Of a stretch of 64,000 nucleotides of DNA, positions 21,013-30,798 are shown in pieces (the stretch's first letter is position 1; each line of letters opens with the position of its first letter). The notes below the pieces were generated by a model. It saw only the letters and a list, made by a program, of their open reading frames with translations, was not told where the DNA came from and made no database searches. The translations under genes and the position numbers were made by a program. Origin of the DNA: Podospora comata (taxonomy: Eukaryota; Ascomycota; Sordariomycetes; Sordariales; Podosporaceae); contig CP071493.1 of NCBI GenBank assembly GCA_017354895.1, positions 3,410,001 through 3,474,000 of the forward strand, in the 5' to 3' direction.

Positions 21013-21445
21013 TCACCTTCTCATGAGTATAACCCAACATATGAATGTGCGATTCAACATCCAAATGCTCCTGGAGCCAGAACCATCACTCCACTCGTAT
21101 GTCTTCCTCATCAAGATGGAAGGAGGCCCTTTCTTTGCCGACTCTTTGGACATTGCGTGCCAAAAAGGCATTTCGAAACTCTCATCTTCCAACACGTTCC
21201 AGTCAAAGGATATAGGCGCGGTGCCAGAGGGGGGAAAGGACGTTGCCGTGCTGACAGTACCATGCTGGGATTCCGTGGTAGCTTGCGATTTGGGCGAAGG
21301 GGTCCGGATGACTTGATGGAAGCGCTTGGATTCTCTGAACTCCACGGACGAAGAGGTCGAGATCTTTGGGGCAAAGCTTGGTGACATCCTGCCGCAGATG
21401 GTGTTGAGAACCGCGAGTGATCTCTGAGGGTTGCGAGGAAGACAT
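21013..21445 (-). pseudogene. tyrosinase fragment, CuA half only
   Basis: From the ATG at 21445 the frame reads MSSSQPSEITRGSQHHLRQD, then LDLFVRGVQRIQALP and SYHGIPAWYCQHGNVLSPLW, followed by HRAYIL and a TGA at 21203. The three histidines in SYHG, CQHG and WHRAY are those of the CuA site of tyrosinases. In another frame the sequence goes on with ESFEMPFWHAMSKESAKKGP and KTYEWSDGS, which resembles the region between the two copper sites. No CuB half is found downstream. A working enzyme would need both copper sites, so this is a truncated, frame-broken copy. The family assignment is from motifs. Confidence 0.7.
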
Positions 21446-22057
21446 GGTGGCTAGCTGAGCTGAAGGTTTATTGAGGGAATGATGGCCGTGAACTCGAATG
21501 CCTCTGGATGTCTGGAGAAGTTGCTCACATCTCCCTGCCTGCTTATACGCCAAGATCACGATCCGTCAAAGACATATCGAAGTGCCGTTCCAAAACTTTC
21601 CTCCTCCTCGCTGCCCGCCTAACGACTCCATGATGCTATTCTTCACTCGAAGGTACCCACCACAAGGCTGATTCAATCTCAGCTAAAAGTCTAGAACTTT
21701 ATGTAGTAAAAACTCTCCCCCCAAAGGTGTGGATGTCGAGGAGCATGCATATAGTAGGAGATCTGGAATCTTCCTGGTGATATTAGTGTTTGTCTGTTCA
21801 GAGGCTTACCAAGTGGGTAAACTTTGATACATCTCTGACTTGATCGCCGACACGACCATGGCAAATACATCCCCTTTCCTGCCAAAACCACGAAAACATA
21901 TCGCCCTCTCAAATGAGAACATCCTACCAAATCCCATCCTCTATACATCGTCCATCATACACATCGCCAAACTCCCATTATATATCCCACAATGCGCAAC
22001 CAAATTCCAGTATCCTGCAATCTCCCTTTTTCACTCTTCCCAATATAGCCATCCTTC
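21446..22057. other. intergenic
   Basis: Nothing is recognised between the tyrosinase remnant and the CDC26 stop. Confidence 0.45.
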
Positions 22058-22744
22058 CTACTCCCCCCTCCTCCCCCGTCTCGGCGCCTGAGGCGGCGCA
22101 GCACCAATCCTCTCCTCCCTCGTCCTCCCCCCCGTCCTCGTCTCCGGCGTCACCATCTCCTGCCCCTGACCCTGCCCCCTCCCCCTCCCACCAGCACCAC
22201 CAGCAGCAGCCCTCACCCTTCCCCCCATAGCCGGCGGCGGCCCCATCACCTCCGCCTCCCTCTCCCTCTCCCTCGCACTCCTCCTCACCGGCCCACCACC
22301 CCCCCTAACACCACTCGGCGTCTCCATCTCCCCATGTCCCCCCATCCTAGCCTGCGCCCTCGTCAGCGGCACCCCCGTACTCGGCGGCAGCGGCGGCGCA
22401 CTCATCATTTCAACATCCTCATCCCCATCCCCACCCTGCACAGGCGTTTGCTGTCCCTGAAAAGACAAGCTCACCTGTCTAGCTTGCTGTTGCGCTCTCG
22501 CATAGTACGATATCTCCTCCTCTTCTTCCGACTCCGATTGCTGAGGCAACGGTGGCGGGGAGGGAGGAGAAGAAGAAGGAATAACCCGCCTTCTCGTCTC
22601 AGGGACGCCAAGCGATCGACGCTCCTCCCTATCCCGACGAGCAACAAACCGGGCCTGGATCCGCACCTTCTCCGCCAGGCGGTCCTCGTAGTCGGCTATG
22701 TCTTCGGGGGTGATCGTTAGGGTTGTTAGAGGGCGGCGGAGCAT
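22058..22744 (-). CDS. CDC26: anaphase-promoting complex subunit CDC26
   Basis: The start MLRRPLTTLTITPEDIADYE is the hallmark of CDC26, whose N-terminus binds and stabilises the TPR subunit APC6/Cdc16 in the APC/C ubiquitin ligase. I chose the ATG at 22744 because the conserved motif begins exactly there. The frame stays open 38 codons further upstream, but those residues are not family-like. The product is about 228 residues, much longer than human CDC26 (85). The extra part is an acidic stretch (SESEEEEEISYY), Pro-rich sequence and an Arg/Gly-rich tail with GGRGRGQGQGQ. No intron is evident. Confidence 0.88.
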   Translation of the reverse strand: MLRRPLTTLTITPEDIADYEDRLAEKVRIQARFVARRDREERRSLGVPETRRRVIPSSSPPSPPPLPQQSESEEEEEISYYARAQQQARQVSLSFQGQQTPVQGGDGDEDVEMMSAPPLPPSTGVPLTRAQARMGGHGEMETPSGVRGGGGPVRRSAREREREAEVMGPPPAMGGRVRAAAGGAGGRGRGQGQGQEMVTPETRTGGRTREERIGAAPPQAPRRGRRGE

Positions 22745-23370
22745 GATTGCGGTTTCGATATGGGCGTCGTGGAGGGGTATCAAAAGGTTGATCGGTTGGG
22801 TAAGTGGTCGCGGGTGGGTGGTATATCGATTATAGTACTCGCTCGCTGTTTCGTACAAAATGCGCAGTGTAAAAAATGCCCAGAAATCCTGGTCGTCAAA
22901 GTTGCGAAAGAATCTTGTGGTCGAGAGAGAGCTCAGGAAGCGGATCGTCGCTTTATCGGACGCGTTGTTGCGCTTATCGAGAATTTGAAAAGCGCGCCGC
23001 CGGACTTAAAGTGGCAGTCAAAGATGTCAGGGTTAGGGTCACTTACACGCCTCTCTTTTACCCTCTCTGGACAGACCGACCTATGCTTATGATGGTGGCA
23101 CTGGTCATTTCCTTTACATATTTTCCATAAAGTGCGCTTCATCATTCTGCGGTTCTTCCTATTCTGAACTGAGCGTAACATACAAATCACAGCTCGGTGC
23201 CTGAACGAAACGAAGCCATTCCCATTATTCTACTCGACAGAACTTTGGATTCCAGTCCAACGACCGTCCTGTCCAGATCAACCCCCCTCTATCATGTAAT
23301 ACAGTGCCAGAAAATACCCCAAAAAACTTCACATACACCCAAAAACTGCTCTTCTCTCCATCCTCCAAAT
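22745..23370. other. intergenic
   Basis: This stretch holds the CDC26 upstream region and the 3' region of the aspartic protease. No further gene was seen. Confidence 0.5.
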
Positions 23371-24795
23371 CTACTCTCCGCTCCTGGGCGCAAACCCCAG
23401 CTTCTTCTCCTCAACATGAAACATGGTCCAGTGAGCCTTGAAGAAAACATTTCCATAAATGGCAAAAGGGAAGCCCCTCGAGCTCTGAACACCACCATAG
23501 CAGATGGTTGCAGTAGCAGGGTCATCCAAATCAGCCGGGGCAAAATTGATCAGTTCACCGGGAATCACAGCCTTGTAGCTGCTAATGTACAGAGTAAGAT
23601 CTGGCAAGGTGGAGTTGCAAGGGAAGACCCAGCCGCCGTAGATCTTGGAGTCGTAAGCATTCGCAACCTGGCGGTAATAAGCCTGTACGATGGCCTCGGG
23701 AATCATAAGGAGAGTGGTGCCCGTGTCAGCAATGGCAGGGTGCTCGAGAGGAACGACAATGTCCGAGATGGCGCTGTTTGTGCCGTTGAACCCGGTGGAA
23801 AAGGCCGTGCCCTTGAACTTCCAGTAGCCGCTGGCGGCGTCGACGGGGATCATGGTGAGGTTGCCGAGGTACTCGGTCTCGTCAATGAAGCCGAAGTTGT
23901 AGTTGCCCTCTGCTTCGTGGTTAGCAAGACAATCTGGCAAAGAGAGGGACCAGGACATACCCGCTGCCTTGCGGATGTTGGCGGTGAAAAGGGGCATGGC
24001 CAGCGACTTCAAGGCGTTGTCAATGAACGTCTTCTGCTTGTTCGGGCGGACCATGTTGATGGACTGGAAGCCAAGTCCCAAGATACCCGAGGAATGCTCA
24101 TCGCGGGTGAAGGACGAGGAAACTTGGTTAGCGGTCTCTACCGCCTGATTCTCCACCTTGATACCCCCCACGTCGACCGTGTCAAGGTAGACCTCGCCGG
24201 ATGAACCACTGCCGTCACCATAACGAATAGACCAAGTGTGGTTCTGGAGCTTTTGTGCCGACGTGCTGTTGTCGATGTGGAACAACTTCTGTCCACCTTG
24301 CTGAGACACGGGCGTGTTGCTGCTGAACACCCACAGATCAGAGGATCCCGTGTCGAAGCAAAGGGGGAGCGTCTGAGGAGGGTTCCCAATATCCACCGGG
24401 GTCAAGTACTCGACGTCGAAGGGGATGGGAGTAGCAGTCACCTCTCCCTGCCCCGTGTTGTTGTTATAAGGTGCTGTGGCGTTGTCGGGAGCACGGGCGG
24501 ACATTAACGACCTAGCCCGTAGGTCAAAGCCGATGTCCAAGAGAATCTGGCGCAGCACCATAAGAAGGGTCTCGGGAAGTTCGATATCGTATTTTTCGTA
24601 GACGGCAGCGAGGGCTCTGGGGCCTTTGCCGTGCTGGTTGAAATGTACATTCTTGATCTGGGCGAGCTTGAATGAGCGGCCCTCGATGTTGCGAGACTTG
24701 ACATCAGACGGATTCGCCTGGAGGACCTGAGGAGCAGCAGCAGCCTCAGTCGCAGTCAAGAGGGACACCGCAGCGACCGCAGCCCAGAACTTCAT
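23371..24795 (-). CDS. pepsin-type aspartic protease, secreted
   Basis: A single exon encodes 474 residues. The signal peptide is MKFWAAVAAVSLLTATEAAA, followed by a propeptide to roughly residue 110 that includes FKLAQIKNVHFNQHGKGPRA, typical of fungal pepsin zymogens. The mature domain begins near YLTPVDIGNPPQTLPL. Catalytic aspartates are Asp148 in FDTGSSDLWVF and Asp357 in IADTGTTLL. The flap tyrosine region is SIRYGDGSGSSGEVYLDTV. The end IYGNVFFKAHWTMFHVEEKK then LGFAPR is characteristic of family A1. Several N-glycosylation sites are visible. It is likely an extracellular acid protease of the endothiapepsin/penicillopepsin kind. Confidence 0.96.
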   Translation of the reverse strand: MKFWAAVAAVSLLTATEAAAAPQVLQANPSDVKSRNIEGRSFKLAQIKNVHFNQHGKGPRALAAVYEKYDIELPETLLMVLRQILLDIGFDLRARSLMSARAPDNATAPYNNNTGQGEVTATPIPFDVEYLTPVDIGNPPQTLPLCFDTGSSDLWVFSSNTPVSQQGGQKLFHIDNSTSAQKLQNHTWSIRYGDGSGSSGEVYLDTVDVGGIKVENQAVETANQVSSSFTRDEHSSGILGLGFQSINMVRPNKQKTFIDNALKSLAMPLFTANIRKAAGMSWSLSLPDCLANHEAEGNYNFGFIDETEYLGNLTMIPVDAASGYWKFKGTAFSTGFNGTNSAISDIVVPLEHPAIADTGTTLLMIPEAIVQAYYRQVANAYDSKIYGGWVFPCNSTLPDLTLYISSYKAVIPGELINFAPADLDDPATATICYGGVQSSRGFPFAIYGNVFFKAHWTMFHVEEKKLGFAPRSGE

Positions 24796-24820
24796 AATGA
24801 ATGAATGAATGAATGAATGA
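24796..24820. repeat. (GAAT)n microsatellite
   Basis: Five to six GAAT units lie immediately upstream of the protease ATG, in its 5' leader. Confidence 0.9.
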
Positions 24821-26256
24821 CTATGCCGTCAAAGCAAAACCAAAAAGAGAACGAATGAACTGAAAACCAAAAGCAAGGGAAAAAAGAATGACGAGAGGGA
24901 GTGTGATATCCCTCGAGTGTGGTCGACTAGGGAAAACTAAGGAATGAGGTTCAAGTGAGTTCAACACTTGGCAAACAAAAAGACCAGTCTCGGTCGAGCG
25001 GTCATAGACTGATATTTAAAACCAAGGGCAGCCCGGGTTAGGTGCTCCTATTTAAAACACAAAACCCCATACCGATCAACCGGAACGGATGGAATGCATT
25101 TCAACAAGGTCAAGAGACCAAGAGGCTGGTAGCACCACTCGGTGCTCCGCAAATGAGTCTCCATTCCTGATCTTCAACGGTTCGAAACCGCCAAAGTCGG
25201 TTTCTGCGGTTATCCCAATTAGCAGCGGTGGACCTTGGAGGAACACCTGCAGCAAACCGATCGCCCTCCAGGGACCTGTTTGGTGACCGCTAACGGTGTG
25301 GTACGACAGAAAATCGTTGGTGGTGAAAAGGGCCGCTCGCCAACCAGCATGTCGGAATGCTGTCGCCCCCTTGAAATATCTCGGCCATAAAATTAAGTAT
25401 ATCCGGGTGACCTGCCACCAATCATCACTTGAGGGAGAAAAGCTTGTTTATTTGAAACAAAAGAACTTGAAGACGAACAAGCTCCACCGTTCTCACATTC
25501 AAGAATTGGCCGTCATCTGTTTGTTTGGTGAGCCGGTACTCCCGAGTTGAACGTCGATCGGAGGAGGGGTCTCTTCGGTTTTGCTGCCGTGGACCCTGCT
25601 CCGCCTCCGGGTCCCTTGCCGATCCGAACATCATCAAAAAGGGAGGCCGCAGAGCTGAAGAGGTAAGGTGTGTTTGTGTATATTACACAGCGTGTCGCAA
25701 CCACGTGTGCGATGCATGGCCTCGGTGTCTTGACTGTTGTGTTTGATAAATTTGCTAAGCTCGGGCTGGATGTTGGTTGGGTGGGAGAATGAAACGTTTA
25801 CACACACATAACCCTAACCCGTCAACTACTCAGTGTAAGAGCGCTGCCTAAAGTCAGACCAGTTGCCACCAACTGCCAACTCAACCTTTGGATTGTGTGT
25901 GAATGCGTTCCGGCCGCCACTCATGTGAGCTTCCTTCAGGCCTAGCAGATGACGCGGCAGCCTGACGAAAGCCTCTATTCTGAACTCGGGCACGGAGGAA
26001 ATAGTTGATGGTGAGCTGTCTCGAAATTCTGGCCGGTTCTGTCGTTTTCAGCCATACTTGACAGCTATTTCTAATCACGTCTCTATCTTCTCTTTCCTTC
26101 CACAGTCTCTCTTTCAGAACTCAAGGTTGTTAAGGTTCAGCCTCCGTCTCGAGCGAAGTCGTACACCCAACCATAAACTTCATTTCATGAACGCAAAAGA
26201 GCAAACTTCGCGTTGTGATTCAAAAAGGCCAAATCTCAGAAGAAAACCCGGAAAAG
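24821..26256. other. divergent promoter region, protease-WSS1
   Basis: No gene was recognised in about 1.4 kb. It serves as the shared upstream region of two divergent genes. It contains a telomere-like ACCCTAACCC at 25811-25820. Confidence 0.5.
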
Positions 26257-27879
26257 ATGGTTCGCCAACTCCCCAGGGAGATAGATTCCTGCATCGGCTC
26301 TTATACCCATCTTCGTGACTTTCCCCGCCAAGATGAAGCCCTCCACATGCTCAAGCGGATCGCCTCCGTTGTCAAGCCCATAATGAGAGCTCGACACTGG
26401 AAAGTAGGGCAACTATGCGAGTTTTACCCAGATCAGTACAACCTCCTCGGCCTAAACTACAACAGGGGGCAGCGAATCCTCCTCCGACTTCGATATGCCG
26501 GAGACAGGAATCAATTCTTGCCTTTTGAGCAAGTCATGGACACCATGCTCCACGAACTCTCTCACATCGTCCACGGCCCCCACGACCAGGTCTTTCATGC
26601 ACTATGGAACCAGCTCAGAGAAGAACTGGAGGGTCTGTTTATGAAGGGTTACACAGGCGAGGGTTTCCTATCCAAGGGCCACAAGCTGGGCGGTCAAGTG
26701 CCATATTCCGAAATCCAACGCATAACTCGCATTGAAGCCGAAAGACGCAAGGCAGAAAAGGAAGCAAGCAAAAAGGAGGCCGGTCACAAACTAGGCGGCT
26801 CAAAGCCAGCCCCAGGTCGGAACATCAGGAACATCATCGCCGATACTGTCGAGCGACGAAACCGCACCGACAAGGGTTGTGGAAACGAGAACCGCAACGA
26901 GGAGGAAATCCGCCAAATATCCGAGACCTGGAGGCGAAACGGCTTCAAGACCCAAGCCGAGGAAGACGCAGCCAACGAAGCAGCCATTGCCCAAGCCCTC
27001 TGGGAACTCGTCCAAGAAGACGAAAAGCGGAAATACGGCAGCTCTTACGTTCCACCGACAGCTGAAAATCCATACGGCAACGGCGGAGGAACTCTCATCA
27101 ACGGCGAAGGCTCAAGCAGCAACACTTACCGCCCGCCACAACGACCAAACAGCTACTATCCACCACAACAACAACCAAACACCACCACCACCACCTACCC
27201 CGCACCCTCTTCCCGCTCCCGTCCAACCTCAACCCCAGTATCCAAAGGCACAATAACAGAGTACTACTCCCCCCAACCAGCCCCCCGTCCCCCAGTAATC
27301 GGCGACGGCTTCGCCGGTGGCCCGACATACTACCCACCCCCCCACCAACCCGCCAGACCACCACCGCCAGTTCCCCTCACAACCCGGCCACCACCACCAC
27401 CACCAGCAGCTACCCCAATCATCCGAACCGTCTCCCCCCCTCCTCTCTCCGACAAAGATGCCTACTGGGAGTGTCCAAGATGTACCTACCACAACTCCCT
27501 CCAGCGCCCCCAAAACTGCGAGATGTGCGCTGCTCCCGGCCCGGCTCTTGATCCTTCCTCTTCCAGACCACCCCGACCACAACAGCAACAAGAAGTAGTA
27601 GACCTCACCTCCTCCTCCAGCCCGCCTCTCCCACCCCGCAAGAGACACACGTCGCGCAGCAACCCCCCCGAGCAGCCAAACCCGCGAAGGAGCAGCAGGA
27701 ACCCGTTTAGGAGTAGCACATCCGCTCCGAGCAGTACGACCACCACCACCAAAAGGAACTCGAGTTCGGCGCCGTCAAAACCTCAACCGTCATATTGGGG
27801 GTGTTCGTACTGCGGGAACAGGATGGAAAGCCAGTGGTGGACTTGCAATGTCTGCGGGAAGATGAAGGATAAATCCTAA
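26257..27879 (+). CDS. WSS1: WSS1-type DNA-protein crosslink protease
   Basis: A single exon gives 540 residues. WSS1, the fungal relative of SPRTN, cleaves proteins crosslinked to DNA and is tied to SUMO and Cdc48. The WLM metalloprotease domain covers about residues 1-150. It includes LCEFYPDQYNLLGLNYNRGQ and the zinc site HELSHIVHGPH (His99, Glu100, His103, His109), then the family landmark YTGEGFLSKG. A long low-complexity Pro/Thr linker follows. Two RanBP2-type zinc fingers are seen: WECPRCTYHN...CEMC near 402-425 and WGCSYCGNR...CNVC near 512-535. Between them EVVDLTSSS is a good SUMO-interacting motif. I chose the ATG at 26257 because MVRQLPREIDSCIGSYTHL fits the family start. Confidence 0.93.
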   Translation: MVRQLPREIDSCIGSYTHLRDFPRQDEALHMLKRIASVVKPIMRARHWKVGQLCEFYPDQYNLLGLNYNRGQRILLRLRYAGDRNQFLPFEQVMDTMLHELSHIVHGPHDQVFHALWNQLREELEGLFMKGYTGEGFLSKGHKLGGQVPYSEIQRITRIEAERRKAEKEASKKEAGHKLGGSKPAPGRNIRNIIADTVERRNRTDKGCGNENRNEEEIRQISETWRRNGFKTQAEEDAANEAAIAQALWELVQEDEKRKYGSSYVPPTAENPYGNGGGTLINGEGSSSNTYRPPQRPNSYYPPQQQPNTTTTTYPAPSSRSRPTSTPVSKGTITEYYSPQPAPRPPVIGDGFAGGPTYYPPPHQPARPPPPVPLTTRPPPPPPAATPIIRTVSPPPLSDKDAYWECPRCTYHNSLQRPQNCEMCAAPGPALDPSSSRPPRPQQQQEVVDLTSSSSPPLPPRKRHTSRSNPPEQPNPRRSSRNPFRSSTSAPSSTTTTTKRNSSSAPSKPQPSYWGCSYCGNRMESQWWTCNVCGKMKDKS

Positions 27880-28271
27880 ACCAGCTGGCTAGCGGTGGAT
27901 CGTAGGGGAGGGAGGGTGTTTTGGTACGTAGTAAGATATGACGAACCGGCTCAGCATCTAAAGGATAGACGTGGACAACAATGAATTAGTGTACTCGCTT
28001 AAATCATGACACATAACTTGCTAAAACGTGATAATATGATACGACATGGGTAAGGTTAGGTATGGCGATTTCGCGGGTATTATAAAAGATATCTACGTTA
28101 CCCTTCTCTCTCTCCTCTCATTCCAACTATCACTCCCAGTTTGCAAGGTATATAAATTCCCAACAAATAAAATAGGAATCCAAGAAACCCTTGCCATCAT
28201 CATTCCCAAGAATAAAAAAACCACCATCCTGACTACCAACGCCCTCCTCCCGGCATCTCATCCCCACACAT
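27880..28271. other. convergent 3' region
   Basis: This is the space between the convergent WSS1 and SHR3 stops. Nothing else was seen. Confidence 0.5.
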
Positions 28272-28995
28272 TCAAATATCCTTCTTCCCCTCCCCCCTCT
28301 CCTCCTCCTTCTCCTGCTCCTCATCCGAATCCATCACCTCGACCGGCTCCCCCCTCGCCACCCACGCCGCATAATCCTCCCTCTCCCTCTTCTCCGCATA
28401 CCACTGCCCCGCCTGCAGCACCAACACCCCCACCAGCACAAACGCCAAAATAGTATGACTCGCGCTCAGCACCCTCAGGCTCTCCTCTCTCGTCAGCTCC
28501 ACCTCCCCCGTCAACGGTCCGTTGTGAACAGCAAACTTCTTTCCGCCCTCACCCTCTAGCTGCTCGGCGAGCGCATTCATTGGCGTGACTACGTTGGTGA
28601 TGTACACCCCCGCAGCGATGAGATAGAGCAACAGGGAGCCGCCATCAAACAAAAAGTTGGACTCGGCGGCGCGGTAGAGCTTGGTGAAAAAACCGAGGAA
28701 GCCGACGGCGATGATCATGTGGAGGAGGCGGGAGATCAAAGGGGGGGCGGCGTGCATGAAGCGGAGGTGGGTTTCGATCTGGGAGATGTGGAGGGGGGTG
28801 ATGGGGTTGGGGGACCAGAGGAGGGGGAAGTCGTAGGGGAAGGAGGCGAAGAGTATTCCTAAAAAGAAGCAGACCGCTGAGAGGTGGGGGGGGGGTGGTT
28901 AGTTAGTATATGGTGGGTGGGAAAGGGGGGAGAGACAAACGGCCTATGATGAGAAAGGTCGCGAAGGAGCCGGAGCCGCGGTAGTTTTGGGACAT
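28272..28995 (-). CDS. SHR3: ER membrane chaperone SHR3 for amino acid permeases
   Basis: The exons are 28995-28941 and 28876-28272, joined at a phase-1 intron of 64 bases (GTTTGT...CTCAG), giving about 219 residues. Splicing yields LIIGPVCFFLGILFASFPYD followed by FPLLW, the conserved first-membrane segment and loop of Shr3. Three further hydrophobic helices are visible: PLISRLLHMIIAVGFLGFF, SLLLYLIAAGVYITNVV and SHTILAFVLVGVLVLQAG. The C-terminus is cytosolic and acidic-charged (DSDEEQEKEEERGEGKK). In yeast, Shr3 keeps amino acid permeases from aggregating in the ER and promotes their packaging into COPII vesicles. Confidence 0.9.
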
Positions 28996-29799
28996 GGTGG
29001 TTTTATTGGGATCGAGTTTCATTTTGGCCGGTTTAGTGCCCCGTATGTGTATGAGAGTTGAGGTTGAAGAGCAAGATGGGAGGTGGTCTCGGATTAAAAA
29101 GTTAGACAGGTTGCTCTCGCTGTGTTTTGTCTCGCGGGTGTTGTTGACGACCTTAATTACACAAGCTCTGTGAATGTTCTGTACAGTTGAGATGACAAGG
29201 CTGATATGTCGTCCCGCACGCGCGCGCAAGTGTGAGGGTCTCTGTCGTGGTGATTGTTTAGTGGATGTTGTAGCAGCAAAAGAAGCTCGGATTCTTCACC
29301 AAAAAGAAGCTCCCGCCCGCGACAGGACCAAGCTTCCCGCTGTGCTGTGACATTGGCTTGGAACCCCACTCTTGCCGAGCTCTGGGGATGACGAAATGCC
29401 CGTGCCCGAGGGCTAGCTCGAAGTGGGGCATGGCTCGTTATCTTATCAATTACACGCTGACCAACACTTCCCGTTGCATCTTCGGCTTCAACAATACCAT
29501 GATTATTGTTGATAAGATGCGGGCGAGTGTCAGTTATGTTGGCCATGACATGGCAAGCTACTCAGGACACACATTCATTCCTAACGCAATATCTACATAA
29601 AACTCCTAGTTATTGTCTTTGCTGTGGATCATTTCACATCAGGGGGCGTCTCACCATCACAGGCAAGCGAACCACTATACGGTGTAATGGAGCGAAATTG
29701 TCTATTCTATCTGGAGGTAACGACTGACTCAACACCTTGTTGTTATCTTTACAAGCTCAACATCAAATATACCAAACCCTACCCCCTTACAGTCTCCAA
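28996..29799. other. intergenic
   Basis: This is the SHR3 promoter and the 3' region of the reductase. No gene is recognised. Confidence 0.5.
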
Positions 29800-30798
29800 C
29801 TAATACTCATCCCCCAACATCTTCATCCCATGCTCATTATACCTCTCCCCCACCACCTCAAAAGTCTTCAACACCGTCTCAATCTCCCTCATATCCTCCT
29901 CGCTCAACTCCACCTCCACCGCATTCTCCCTCACCCTCTCCGGCTTCGACGCCCCCGGAATAGGGATAATCACCGGCATCCCCGGCCTCCTCGACAGAGC
30001 CAGCACCCAGTTAATCGCAATCTGCGCCGCCGTCAAACCCTTCCTCTCCGCCAACCTCTGTACCTCCTTGACCAGTTCCATGTTCTTCCCAAACACCTCC
30101 GGCTGAAACCTCGGCAGTCCCCGCCGGTAGTCACCCTCCGGGATATCCTCCCACCCCTTGATCTGTCCAGTCAACATCCCCCTCCCCAAAGGGCTATAAG
30201 CCAAAACCACAATCCCCAACTCCGCGCACGCCTCCAGAACCCCATTCTCCAACGGCTCCGTCTGCCACAAGCTCAACTCAACCTCCACACTCTCAATCTT
30301 TGCCACCTTTGCCGCGCGTCTGATCGTCGCGGCGCTGACTTCACTAAGGGAAATCCCACGGATATTCCCCTTTTCCACCTCCCTCTGCAGCGCAGCCACC
30401 GTGTCCTCGATCTCAACCTTGGGATCTTTTCTCGCTGGCTCGAACTGATCGATTAGCCCCTTGCCACCAATCTGCTCGACAGAGCGCGCGACTGATTTGG
30501 CGACGCCGGCGGGGGAGCTGTCGACTTCAAAGGAAGGGGTGATGCAGCCTTTGATGTTGAGGAGGATCTTGTCCTTGTCCTGGGGGTATTGGGCGTAGTA
30601 GGCCTTGAGGAGGGTGAGGGAGTTGTGGGTGGGGGGGCCGTAGAATTCGCCGCCGTTGAGGTAGGTCATGTTGTTGAGGACGGCTTCGCGGATGGCGGCG
30701 ATGGCTTCTTGGTTGGTGGCTGGCTGGGGGCGCCAGGTTAGGCCCATGAGGCCGAAGCCGATGTTGCCGATGGTTTTGCCTTGGATTGTGTGGGGCAT
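29800..30798 (-). CDS. plr1: pyridoxal reductase-like aldo-keto reductase (AKR8)
   Basis: A single exon encodes 332 residues. The closest pattern I know is fission yeast Plr1, an NADPH-dependent pyridoxal reductase that makes pyridoxine. Shared landmarks are GFGLMGLTWRPQPA, the NGGEFYGPP segment that carries the catalytic Tyr, LLNIKGC, GISLSEVSAATIRRA, LAYSPLGRGMLTGQIK and the NADP-binding IIPIPGASKPERVRENA. At the usual AKR Asp position the sequence has NGGEFYG rather than D, as in Plr1, and the usual His position falls in FEPARKD. Both are subfamily traits, not defects. It is cytosolic, with no signal peptide. The substrate is inferred from family only. Confidence 0.87.
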   Translation of the reverse strand: MPHTIQGKTIGNIGFGLMGLTWRPQPATNQEAIAAIREAVLNNMTYLNGGEFYGPPTHNSLTLLKAYYAQYPQDKDKILLNIKGCITPSFEVDSSPAGVAKSVARSVEQIGGKGLIDQFEPARKDPKVEIEDTVAALQREVEKGNIRGISLSEVSAATIRRAAKVAKIESVEVELSLWQTEPLENGVLEACAELGIVVLAYSPLGRGMLTGQIKGWEDIPEGDYRRGLPRFQPEVFGKNMELVKEVQRLAERKGLTAAQIAINWVLALSRRPGMPVIIPIPGASKPERVRENAVEVELSEEDMREIETVLKTFEVVGERYNEHGMKMLGDEY

